DNA of 64,000 bases from NCBI RefSeq assembly GCF_020740795.1, contig NC_067282.1, positions 180,014,274 through 180,078,273 of the forward strand, given 5' to 3'. Under the pieces are notes generated by a model. The model was not told where the DNA came from. It made no database searches and saw nothing but the letters and a program-made list of their open reading frames with translations. This DNA is from Apus apus (lineage: Eukaryota; Chordata; Aves; Apodiformes; Apodidae). The translations under genes and the position numbers were made by a program. Positions 13,311 to 24,784 of this stretch are shown piece by piece. Within the stretch, counting starts at the first letter, position 1. Every line of letters starts with the position of its first letter.

Positions 13311-16300
13311 CACTTATTCTCACCCACAAGAAAAATTCTTCACTTGTTGAATTGAGCCAATATTTTTCCAGCTAAAATATCTGCAGCTTGCAAAGTGGAT
13401 ATCCTTGCAGTCAGCATGTATTACTAGCTTTGAGACCAGAAGAGCCTGTGGTGCTGTTTACCTTTGCACAATATCATTGTGGTTAGCAGAACCACTCTAT
13501 AAATAAGCCTTGGCTTCATGTTCTTGGCTTTTTAAGCCTCAGGAAACTGGAAATTAAAGCCTGTAAATCACAGGGAAGTGCCCTAACCAGCCAACATGGG
13601 GGAAGAAGTAGGATTTTGTGGTTTTGACTGGTGCACAATACAAATAATCTAACTGTTCCCACCTCGCTGAAAATTTTAAAAAGACCTAGTTCTATCAAAA
13701 CCATATAAGATGCCAATTTTTCAGCAAAAATGGTTCAGCCAAATAAAAACACCCAGAGCTAACACTGAACCAACACCCAAGAAGCCCATGAATACAGCAA
13801 CCTATCAAACCTCACAAGAAACAAACTTGAGATGTGGATGGTGTCACACAACCACATGAAAAAAATTACAAACATATTTACATCCCACAAAATGAAACTA
13901 TAACCCCACAGTTAAAAATAGTGATTCTCTTTAAATGAGTGCAGAGGAACCAGGAACCACAGCAGCCATCCCCGAGGCTGCTACTCTTTGTTCTCCTGGC
14001 AATGCTGAGCCTTTCTGTTAAGTCCCTGGAGTTAACTCCGATTAATAATCATGCTGCAGGTCGGCACTAGGCCAGCTCCCATGAAATAATATTTATGTCT
14101 CTCTTATCTGGTCATGCATTATTAAACTTGATCTTTTGGCGTACCCCAAACAATTACCTGCCTCTCATAAAAGCAGGCTGTGCACTGCTGGAAGCATAAA
14201 AGAGATTCTATTGTATTTTTAAACTTGTGCTGGTAGATGGAGCTGGTAGACAGAGAGGCTGAATGAATGGACTGAATCTTCACTCTTGAATTGTGATCTG
14301 GTGAATGGAATTAAAATGCTTAACCAACCACTCAGACAGATGTCAGCACAGTTGTCATCAAATCTGACCTGCTCCCAGAGCTCTCTGAAACCCACCAGAA
14401 TCCCTTAGCAGTGAGAACAATTAGTAAAAAGGGGAACTGGACTTGGATAGATCACTAATTCCAAAGTTAACTTGCTAGGCCATCAACATACATGGGCACA
14501 CTTAAGCACATTTTAATGCAGAAATGCTAAATGTTATTTTTCCCTTGTCTTAGTGTCCAAAGTCAGAATTCAGGGATCAGTGTTTCTCTTGTAATACAGG
14601 ACACCTTCACTGCCTTGTGCCCAGCAAGAAACTTGGCTCCTGTTCCTGCTTTAGTCTCAGTGCATGTGTCTCTGATTCTCCTCAGTTCAGATTGCAGAAA
14701 GGTGCTGGGCAGGAATAGGTCTTCACATGTGCTGGCAGAGCTGATACTTTGCTTTGAAAGTTCGTGCAAATATAAGAAACTTTAAGCCTTTATTTATCAG
14801 CTTATTTTCACTATCAAACTCTTTGACAATGTATAGAGCAACAAATATTGTTTCAGTAGTTAACCTCAATTCCTGAATTATACAACTAATAACTCATAAA
14901 CTTCTTCTTTCACAGGGAGTCGTTACCACATGGATTTTTACTTTTGTATCTTTGAAACCCTCCTCAAGCAGAAGTCAGATTATATAAGTACATCTCATAT
15001 ACCAAAGAATAGGGTAGGTGTTCTCAGCCTTTCAAACTCTCCATTCCTCAGATTTTCAAGACAGAGCCACCATGCTTGCCACCTGCAAAAGGCAGCACCA
15101 GAGTGTAAACAATTTCTTTGTGCTGAATCTCCCTTTGCTTTCCCTGATCTTGAGTTGACATGAAATATTTGGCCACACTGTGCACAGACCCCAAAGTCCA
15201 AGCCATCTTCTCTCTGCCAGGCATGCTGAGATAAAAACACAGATAAGATTCATTGCTCCTGTAATTTCTTTCCCTGGGAAACATAAAACCTGGGCAGCTC
15301 TCACCTTCTTTTGGACACTCTGTGTAAAAATCACTAGACCCAGAGCACATGAGAGGCAAAATTCCACTCCATCCAGACTGTGTTCTATTAATTCCTGATA
15401 TACAGCTTATTAGTGGAGATTTGTAACATATACAAAGGCAAAAGGCAATGCTCCTTTGATGTTAGTCTTTTTGCCTTGCCTGCTTTTCATTTGTACCCCT
15501 TCAGCTCAAGTTGTGCTGCTTACCTGCTTCTGCCACAGTGTCTGCTTTCTTGCAGTGGCATTTAGCAGCCGTCAGAACATACATGCCCAGAGCACACACA
15601 CTGCCAGGGCAGATATGAGAAGCAAGTCCATTGATGGGAATTATGGTGGGAAGCATGGCATAGCCAGTGCTGTGCTTTTCTGGTTCTTTATTTGTTAGTC
15701 ATAATTTATAGATGGTAGAGAAAATATAACTTTGCAGCACCTTCAGACATTGCACATAGTGGAGGCGTGTGGCACTTCTCTGCAAACACAGGAACATTTG
15801 GCCAGTTCTCCCCACTGCCCACCTGACTCATATAGAGCACTTAGCAAGCACCAAAAGCTTTGGGCTTTTGATAGCACACTAATTACAAAAGCATGCTTCT
15901 GTTCATCATCTCAGGCTTCAGCTCCGTTCTGAATTTTTCTTTAGATTTGTGCTCTCCACCCACTTCTTTGTGAGCTCTGGGTAAATGCTCACATTGTATT
16001 TTGTTAATGTTTCTTGCCTATATGATGGTAGCTGTGTTTTGATCACTATCTGAACAAAACCACCTTTCCTGGATTGGTCATGAGACAGGGTAGAATTTAT
16101 GAGACATCTTTCTCCAGATTACACTGCCTTCAGCTATGTTCTGTCAGAGACACTCTGTAATACTTTGTAAATACATGTTCTTTCATGTCACAGTGATCTG
16201 GAAGTAATGTCTCAGAAAAGAACAAAACAGAAATAAAAGATGGTTTCTCACAGGCCTGTCTTAAATGGCATCTTTAAAAATACCAGAATAGTCTGTATCC

Positions 16301-17269
16301 TGCATAAGACAGATGAAGGTGATCCTTTTTTTCTTCTAACACCTATTAGATGAACAGTTAAACTGCACAGTCTTTGTATTAAAACTGCATTCTCATGTAT
16401 TTTTTGAAGACCCCTTCTGGCCAGCCTCTTGCAGGAGTTCTTCCCAGGCCACACTGAGCCTTCTTAGTAAAATACATCCCAGTCAATCTGCAGAATGCCT
16501 GGCCCGAAAGGCTGTGCTGCTACTTCTACTGGCAACAGTTCTGGGCACGCTTGGGCTTCATCCTATGCATTCACTGTGAGCAGCAATGGATTCTTCTGTA
16601 TCCCTCTGCACCTCAGCTTTCCTCCTAGGACTAACAAGTACAATAACAGGCAACAATACAACTGTGAAACCAGTCATCTACTTCTTATCAATGGGATTGG
16701 CAGGCAGCGAGCGAGGAGGACAGCAGGGCTTTTTTGACCTTACCCATACCACTAACCTGACCTAATGCAAGTCAAGGACTGGGCAAAATTCATCTCCACT
16801 GGAGCAAGAAAAGAACCAGTAAACAATTGGAGACCTTTCTTTTTCATCAAACTTTGTGGTGATCCCAGGGTTGAGTCCCTACTGTATTTTCAAACTCACT
16901 GTGAAGATGCAGGTTGTATCCATCTTATCACACACAACAGGCAGAGTGTATTTCAAACAGCTTTCACTATCCTCATAGCCTTCCCTACTAAGCATGCTGA
17001 ACGGTACTTCTCCTGAGAATTTTGGTCACCAGGATGTCGGCAATAAAACTAATCTGAGAGAAAAGGAAAGTCTGCCAGAAAGTTTTGAATGTCCAAGTTA
17101 TGTACACAGTAGAGTGCAGCAAACACTAACAGGTTTTTTAATGGCACACTGGGCTCTTGTAAGGGCAAATGGATTCCCTGATATGCTTCACAGGATTAAT
17201 AAACATAAGCCTGGCAAGTGAGTCATGCAGATAAAGGCCATATAGCACAAACCACACAGATTTATTGTG

Positions 17270-17305
17270 TTTCTCTCCATATAATGGAAGTTATATGGAG
17301 AGAAA
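17270..17305. repeat. perfect 15-bp inverted repeat with 6-nt loop
   Basis: The left arm TTTCTCTCCATATAA (17270-17284) and right arm TTATATGGAGAGAAA (17291-17305) are exact reverse complements around TGGAAG. The structure is short for a microRNA precursor and has no obvious neighbouring gene. It could be a chance cruciform or the trace of a small inverted duplication. Confidence 0.9.
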
Positions 17306-20300
17306 AAGCCCTGGTCTACCAGTTCTCAGTGTTCAGATGACCATACTGGTACTTTCATATTCGTGTCAGAAGATCCTCAAAAGCTGTGTTCTCCTGTCTT
17401 TTGCTTTTTCTTGAATAACAAATTTGAAGTAAACTAGAAAGCCTACAATTAAATTAAACAAATCTAAATTACTTGGTTAAGGCACCAAAATAAACCTGGG
17501 GCTACTGAAATGGAAAACAGAATGAGTCATAATCCAAGAAATGCCTCAGGCTTGCCACACTCTCAGTATAATATGTCAGTATTATCTAATAAACTTGATT
17601 TTCAAAGGTTCAGAGTGCCCAGCATATGTTTTAGTTAGTCACCAAAACAAGGTGTAGATATACACCCACCTTCATTGCTCTTGTACTCTGGGGATAAGCG
17701 AGATGGTTCCTGGATTCCTCCTTAGAAGAGTCCCAGGAAGGTTGACAGAGCATTGCCTGGCCCTGCAGGAGCAGGATTTTTAAGGAACCAGAGCTCAAGT
17801 CAAGGGAAAACTCAAAGGGAAAAATGGAGCTGACTCAGGAGTGGCCTAGAATTCAGGGAATAGCCTGGGTTGTTTTACCATATATAGCCTGGGTACAGTC
17901 CTTCAGTAATTTGACATTCAAGTCTCTGACTTTGCCCTTATTCCCAAAGGTTCAGCTGGAAAAGCCAGAGCTCTGACTTAGTTCAGTTATAAGCAGCTGA
18001 CCTATATATTTTGCTGGCTTCCCAACATGCCATTCTAAAATTATATGATGAATAAGAATGGAAAAGAGTATTTTCTAGATTTTAGGAAAAAAAAAAGTTT
18101 TGTTTTTTTTTTCTCCAGGTTTGGATTAATTTGTTGCTGAGAAGGTCCTAAATTCCTTGGAGACTTTCTGGCTCATCAACATATTGCAAACAGACCAAAA
18201 ATGCATTCTTAGGATAAGTAGTTTATCAGATTGTAAGTATTTTTGTACAGGAACTGCACAAGAGAATGACCTAATTCAAGGATAATATGCCCAGTATTCC
18301 CTTTCCATAACCAAAGCATGAAAAGGATAGAAGCCTGTGAGAAGATCAAAGAGCTTTCAACAGAGAAAGTTGTTAAACAGCAAGTTGCAGGAATAATCTG
18401 GAAAATTTAGTGGTATTAACCACTGAAGTGTGGTTTAGATATGCAAACTAACTATGATACTCTAAATCAAATGATCATCACATTTAGAGTCAGATTCCAG
18501 ATGGACAGTTTTCATACACATCTCTAAGATATATTTGATCCAGCTGCCAAATGGATAGGAATCTGCACCTTCAGAAAAAATTACCAGGGATTTTTTTTAA
18601 ATGTCCAAAACACATAAGCCTGTGGCAGCTGCTGAAGAGTTGAAGGGTCTTATTTTCATTTTTTTAAAAGTCACCCACTAATGACTGCACTCTGCTTCGT
18701 ATCCCCAGTCATCACCTGCTTCCCACCAGACATCAGCATCCTGCAAAACGACACACCAACAAATGAAGTGTAGAACAACCATTAGCAAGAGTTCTAATTA
18801 AACCAGAGCATCTAGCAATCTCCAGCAAACACAGTGGGACCCAAGCTGAAGAGCAGGGCCCTCCATCATTGACTGCTCATCCCAGAACGTTTGCAACACA
18901 GAGCAGTCACGCACAGTTACTGCTTGTACAAGGATTTTCCAACAGAATCTGGTTCAACTGTTGGATGCTCATGGAGAAATCATCTGGTCCTTCCTGCACA
19001 TCCTGACAGCACCAGAGCTGTTATCATATCACATCCACAACATCCTTTTTTTTTTTCTTTTCTTTTTTTGTCATTTAAATGGGCAAACAGCACAAGCTCT
19101 GAAGTTCTGATCTGCATTCAGGTCCTGGTTTCACGCTACAACAAACTTCAGTGCCTTTCTTTTCTCTGCCTATATGAATCAACAGTCATAAATTCTTGTG
19201 TTACCACATTTTAACAAGTTACCACTGGTCAGCTCAACAGTAGCAGCTGGCTTTGACCACCATGTTGCAAGGTGAAGGTAGATGGATTTCCCCCCCACCT
19301 CTGGCAGACTTGAAGCACCAACAGCCTCATGAGTTGCCATCCACAGCTGAACCACCCTCCATACCCTGCATCCCTCTCCCAGTCTTTTACAATGTCCAGC
19401 TGGCCTACTTAGCAGGAACCTGTCTTAAATACTTTCTCAGCCCCCATTAGTGTTTCTTATAATGTTTTACAAGCTGAAACACATAGGAAACTTTGATTAT
19501 AGCAGACCCTGTACTGCTGTAAACATTGAAGAACGGGACTTTTTTTCACTAGATCATCACTTCTTTCGGCACTCAAATCTGGGTCCCACTGAGTCATTCT
19601 GGGTTTTACTCCGTAACATATTCTGACATATTAACAACAGTTCTGCTGATACATCCTATAAACTGCACTGAGAAGCAAAATCTGGGGGGAAAAAAATGAA
19701 AACAGACAAGAACGAGTTATGAATATACACTGAAAACATTTCCAGGCTTCTACTGATGGGAGAAAAGAAGAAAGAAATATCTAAAAATGTCTGAGCCCAG
19801 CCCCTTTGCTATTCCCCATGCTCTCCATCTGCTCACAAGGAACTGTATTCCCATTGTCGGTATTAAACTGCGAACTCTCTCACCCCTCGCTGGAGACCAT
19901 TTGAGCACTAACTTGTAAATCATCAGAGCAGTAACTCAGGAGGCCTCATGGGAGTACTTTATTTCTTCCTTTCTCATATTAGGAATTGGAGGCTATGCTG
20001 AAAGCTACTGTAAACATGTCTGTTACCACTAAGCTAGCTTGGCCAAAATAGACCCAGAAAATCCTAAAATAATTTCTGCAACCAGTTTTTGACCGGAACA
20101 CATTTATTGTCTACTCTGTCTACTCTGATTCTCTAAGCAGCTTTCATCCTGACACATAGAAAACCAGCCTTCATAGATGCTTTTGGCTTAAATTCAGCAG
20201 CATTGGATATAATTTGGCAAAATAAAGACAGATGTTCAGCCATGGCTTACATTTGTTTACACTGATTGATCACTGAAAACAGTGAATTTTACACTCCATA

Positions 20301-22161
20301 GGGCAGAAAATTACAAGAAAAACAGCTGAATGAAAGGGAGTTTCCATACACAGAGACAGGATCTAATTATCTATTTTCATGGAACAAGTCAAGAGTCACT
20401 GCTTCATTAGTGACAAATAAGCATATATATTATGCACTCACTTTTTCCAAAAGTCTCCTGTCAGGTCTTTGTATGCACACTCTTCAAACAAGTTATTTAT
20501 TCAGTGGGTTTTTTTTGCTTATACAGATGCGGTTACATCAAAAAAACGTGTTGGAGTGCGCAGTTTAAACTCTCTATATGTGTCAAATCTGAATATTTTC
20601 GCTGCCCACTGTGAAAACAAGAAATCTAGATTCTGATCCATATCTTAATCTGCAACATCCTCCAGGTTTTGTTTCATTTTAACTTACCTTGCATATCCAA
20701 AAATGCCACCCAGATTTCTCATTTCACTACACCTGTTTCCTTCATATGGATTGCCCCAGGCATGCGTTTGTCAGAAGGAAAATGGGGAAAAGGAGTTGTA
20801 CCCTCTCCACTAACAATGCCTGGTTCCCTTCTTGACATCTCAGCTGTGCAGCTGCCCCTCCCTGCCACCCTCACCACACGGCCACGCGAGGGCTGCAGCC
20901 ACAGTTTTTACACCTCAGTCCTAATGTGCAAAAATATTTAGAGCCCATCTGACCTTTTCATATCCCAGCAGCCTATCTGTGAAATGTTACTTACAAAAAT
21001 TCCTCAGAAACGTCACAGAAATGTGAGGATAAAATAAAGACTGTTCTCATAGCTCCTATGAAATCATTACTATTTTCAGTACCGATCTTGAAAAGAAAGT
21101 AACATATTTGAAGTACATACCTGTTAAAACTTCAATGAAATTACAAGACAAATTAATAGGATTCCTTGTCCTTTGTCTCTTTGAAAATGTAAATTGCTAT
21201 GTATATAATAACGATATGACAACTTTAGATCAGGCTAGAAATAATTTATAAAAGGAAGAGAGGAAAAAGGAAAAGGACACCCTGAGAATCAAACTCATCC
21301 AGACAAGAAAAACAGATGAGGCCAAACTCGCCATTGTCCGTGGTCTTGTTGCAAAGACTGGAGAGCTTTCTCAGATGCAAAGTACAATTGTGAAAACTTC
21401 TGACAAAAGACACATAATTAACATCCTTGCCATATTCAGGAAAGACTTTGTATATAAAGCACTACAATAATCAAAGAAATGCTCAAAGCTTAAACAGGAA
21501 AATCCTTATAAAAATAATGTTGAATTGACTCCACATTTTTCAATAAAATTAATCATTGGCTAGAGTCTAAATGTAACTGAGTTAATCCACTCTTTGCAAT
21601 GGACAAACACAAAAACTTCTTCACTGAGAACTTTCCTCTTCCAAAACCCTGTGTACAAGCTGGGCTGTTTGTCCTTATGCTGCACTTCACACCTCAGAGG
21701 AATTGCTGTGAAAGTGCAAGATAGGTCTTCATAATCCTTCTCCACACCAGTTCTTAAAACTCCCCTTCCAATAACATGTACAAAAATGTAGCACTAAAAC
21801 TACTGAGCCCACCACAACCTTGCTTGTTTCCTGGGATGCCCTCTCTGGATGTTTTCATCCATCAGTCATCCTGTGTCTATAATTTCGATTACAAGCTCCT
21901 TGAGAGTCTACAGCTTGTTCAATGTTTGTGCATTCTATACTGCAATAAGTTATGAGAGGCTATTCTAATACAAAGAAGTTGTAATAATGAATAATTTCAC
22001 CCATCCACTTATTCTTAAAATACAGCAATAAATTCACAGTATCTCCTCAATAGCATGAAGCTCATAAGTGCCATAAAGAACTACACCTGCGCCAAAGTTT
22101 GGAAACACACACACGTTTCATGCCATACAATGTAATTCTCTGTTTTTTAACTATACAGAGA

Positions 22162-22203
22162 TTTAAAATATACATAAATATATACACACACATATATATA
22201 CAC
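22162..22203. repeat. TA/CA-rich microsatellite
   Basis: Imperfect alternation of ATATAC, ATAAATAT, (AC)n and (AT)n. A degenerate dinucleotide tract with no coding content. Confidence 0.7.
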
Positions 22204-24587
22204 CTTCAGAGGATATTATACATATATAAGAGCAGATAAGATCTCTACCCCGTTTATGGTCATTGCTCTCCATTCTTATTTTTGTTTTTCGAACTGTTTT
22301 TTCCAGCCATGCTGGCAGGAAGCAGAGCCAGGCAGTCCTGCGGAGAGACCATTTCTGGGGGAAACTGAAAAACTCCTTCTTACTGCATATTGCATATGCC
22401 TCCTTGTTTTCCATACATTTGCCAGAAAAGCCAAGGAACAGAGACTGATACTACTCAGGCACTGCCATCAGCCTAATGTGATAATTTGTATACAATGAAT
22501 TTCCAAAATAACGACAACAGCAATAGAAAACAGCATGTTTTAAGGGGTTCTTAATAAGCAACATCCCAAGTTGTCTACAGCCGTGAGCTTTTATTGCTTT
22601 AAACATTCTTTTCATGAAAAACATTTTTCTTTCAGGAGCAATTACATCAAGTTTATTTCAAATCCTAAGAGATTATGAAGGAAGATTTCGTTTTCCACGG
22701 AGCTGTCTTGACAGACATCAACATTTATCAGCTATTACAATAACAAATTTCACAAAACAGACGGGCATTAACAAAAAGTGCTATTTACTTTTTACAACAG
22801 GGCTGATTCTGCAAGAACACTCTCCAGTGACAGGACATGGTCTGGGTGATCTTGCAAGGAGAACCCCCCTTAGCTTTTAGCAAAGCTGAAGCTGAGCAGA
22901 TGGAGCTACAGACTCCCTGCTCCAGCTGGTTGGAGTGAGATGTAGCAAGGTGGTTGCAAAATAGGTAGAAGTACTCAAAAGCAGCTCCCTGCTTGTGCAC
23001 ATGCACCCTGATCCATTACTCTAGTGAAAGAGAAGGTTGAAAATAGTTGATATAAACCAGTACAGTCTCAATTCAGTAGCCAATGGGCTAGTTTGGGATA
23101 TTCTGCTGGTTGCTCCTACCTTGCTTTTCAGCAGCACCAAACCCAAATTTCTGTGCTTGACCCAAGCAGCCACTAAAAGTCTGCTGAATGCCTTTGGGCT
23201 GCACTCAGCTTCCCATATCTATAGGCTAAAAAATATTAGTTGCTGGACAGAAGTATTCTGAAGGGTGGGTCTGAACATCAAGTCCGTCAATTGGCCTTTC
23301 TATTCCTCCAACCTCACAGAACAAAAAGGAACTGGAGGGGTAGAAATGCGGCTCATAAGTACACCTTGAGTCATCATGCTAGTTCTTTGCTTGCATTTGA
23401 ACCTGTTGTAAACTTGTATTTGCATGCTTTTATAATTAGTGAGGCACAGTGACAGTACTGGATCCAAACCATTTACGTGACACCAGTATCACTAAACTCA
23501 TCAGCGTGGGAGAAAAAAATAACAACATGAGTTACACATAGATGTGAAGCTTTTCTGCAGAAGTTATCCGGTCAAGAACAATGTGATAAGGTCCAGAGCA
23601 TTGTATTAAGTGATTTCCTACCCTGACCTTGCATAGTTATTTTTATTTCACTTTCCTGCGAGCTTCTCAAATATTAAAACCAATCTTAATGCAGTAGTGA
23701 AAATTAAAGAAAATTACCAGTACCAGCTTCCTTGAAATTCAACAAGCCTGGGTCACTGGTTAGCAATATCCCTTCTCTTTCTGAGACTGGTGGGTGTTTG
23801 AGATTACTGAATGCAGCAAGAAAGTACTCCTGACAGCTCATGAGCTCACACTGCCTATCAATATTATAAAATATTTTATTTGCTAACTTTTATAAGGATC
23901 ACTCTTAGGCTTAAATCATGTTCTCGAACTATAGGAAATAATTGGCAGCGATGGATGCCTTGTTTTGTTGTGGCAACCGTTAGGCAGTTTAGTGAGTATG
24001 AGACCAGTAAGTAAAGCTGAAGTCTATCAGACCGGTGCGGCTGGACATGGGAACCCTGGTGTGCAGTGGTGACACCTCTTTCCTCCTTCTTCTCCACTTG
24101 CTCCCCACAGCTGGAAAGCCGGAAGCAGATACGACCCAATACGGCCTAATGCACAACCGCCTCGGCTGTTTTGTTTATTTTTTCCTGCTGCCAGGAAAAT
24201 TCCAACTGTTGTTGTTGCAGTGCCACAAACGCTTGCTCCTACAAATCTCAGCCAGGCGTGAGGCGGCAGGGAGCGCGGCGCGGGGCCGGCTGCCCGGGGA
24301 TTTGGGATGAATGGGGAAAGAAACATGCCGGGCGCCTCGGGCAGCAGAGGGGCGGGGGCTGGCCGGACGCCCCGACCCTCAGAGCTGCCGTCGGGCCGGG
24401 GGGCGGCTGGGCTGCCCGCAGGGGCTTCGGGCGCCAGGTCCCTCGCTGCCCAAGACTCCTACTCCGAGACGCAGCCCGGGGTCCCCTTCGACCCAGCTCC
24501 AGCGAGGGTGCGTCCCGGCCCGCGGGGCGTGTCCCGGGCAGCCCAGCTCCGCCCCAGCCCCGCGGCGCCGCGGCAGCGGACGGGGCA

Positions 24588-24610
24588 GGGCCGGGCCGGG
24601 CCGGGCCGGG
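24588..24610 (+). repeat. GGGCC tandem repeat in the CAV2 leader
   Basis: Five GGG triplets spaced by CC occur 25-47 bases before the CAV2 start codon. Four or more G3 runs with 2-nt loops meet the usual pattern for a G-quadruplex in DNA and, if transcribed, in the mRNA leader. Confidence 0.85.
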
Positions 24611-24634
24611 TGCCGGGGAGCAGCGGGCACCGCC

Positions 24635-24784
24635 ATGGGGCTGGAGACGGAGAAGGCGGACACTCGCATCTTCATGGACGACGACAACTTCCCGCCGAGC
24701 GGCGGCCCCGCGCTGTTGGAGGCTGAGAAGTGCGCGGAGGACGAGCTGGACCGCGACCCCCGCGGGATGAACGCCCACCTCCAG
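24635..24784 (+). CDS. CAV2: caveolin-2 exon 1 (coding part)
   Basis: Encodes residues 1-50, starting MGLETEKAD, and ends at CAG before a GTGCGC donor. The start is fixed by identity with the conserved caveolin-2 N-terminus and a strong context (CACCGCCATGG). Met14 (ATG at 24674) matches the start of the shorter beta isoform described in mammals. The acidic stretch DDD (15-17) is kept. Residues 18-38 diverge strongly and become Pro/Gly/Ala-rich, consistent with the GC-rich setting. The frame is open upstream to an ATG at 24311 (108 codons earlier), but that stretch does not look like a caveolin N-terminus. Confidence 0.96.

Larger units (their letters stand above)
13311..24249. other. intergenic DNA upstream of CAV2, no gene recognised
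   Basis: About 11 kb without a convincing coding exon. Low-complexity items include T-rich runs near 18090-18115 and 19048-19070 and an AT/CA microsatellite near 22165-22203. A perfect hairpin sits at 17270-17305. Around 13975-14230 the sequence is rich in homeodomain-like AT cores and includes the 12-bp palindrome GGAGTTAACTCC (14028-14039), so it may be regulatory. CpG content rises sharply only after about 24250. Confidence 0.65.

Noticed and set aside
23865-24250. AT-rich sequence (TATAAAATATTTTATTT) upstream of the CAV2 island considered as a TATA promoter
   Set aside because: It lies more than 700 bases before the CAV2 ATG and outside the CpG island. No exon structure supports a start there.
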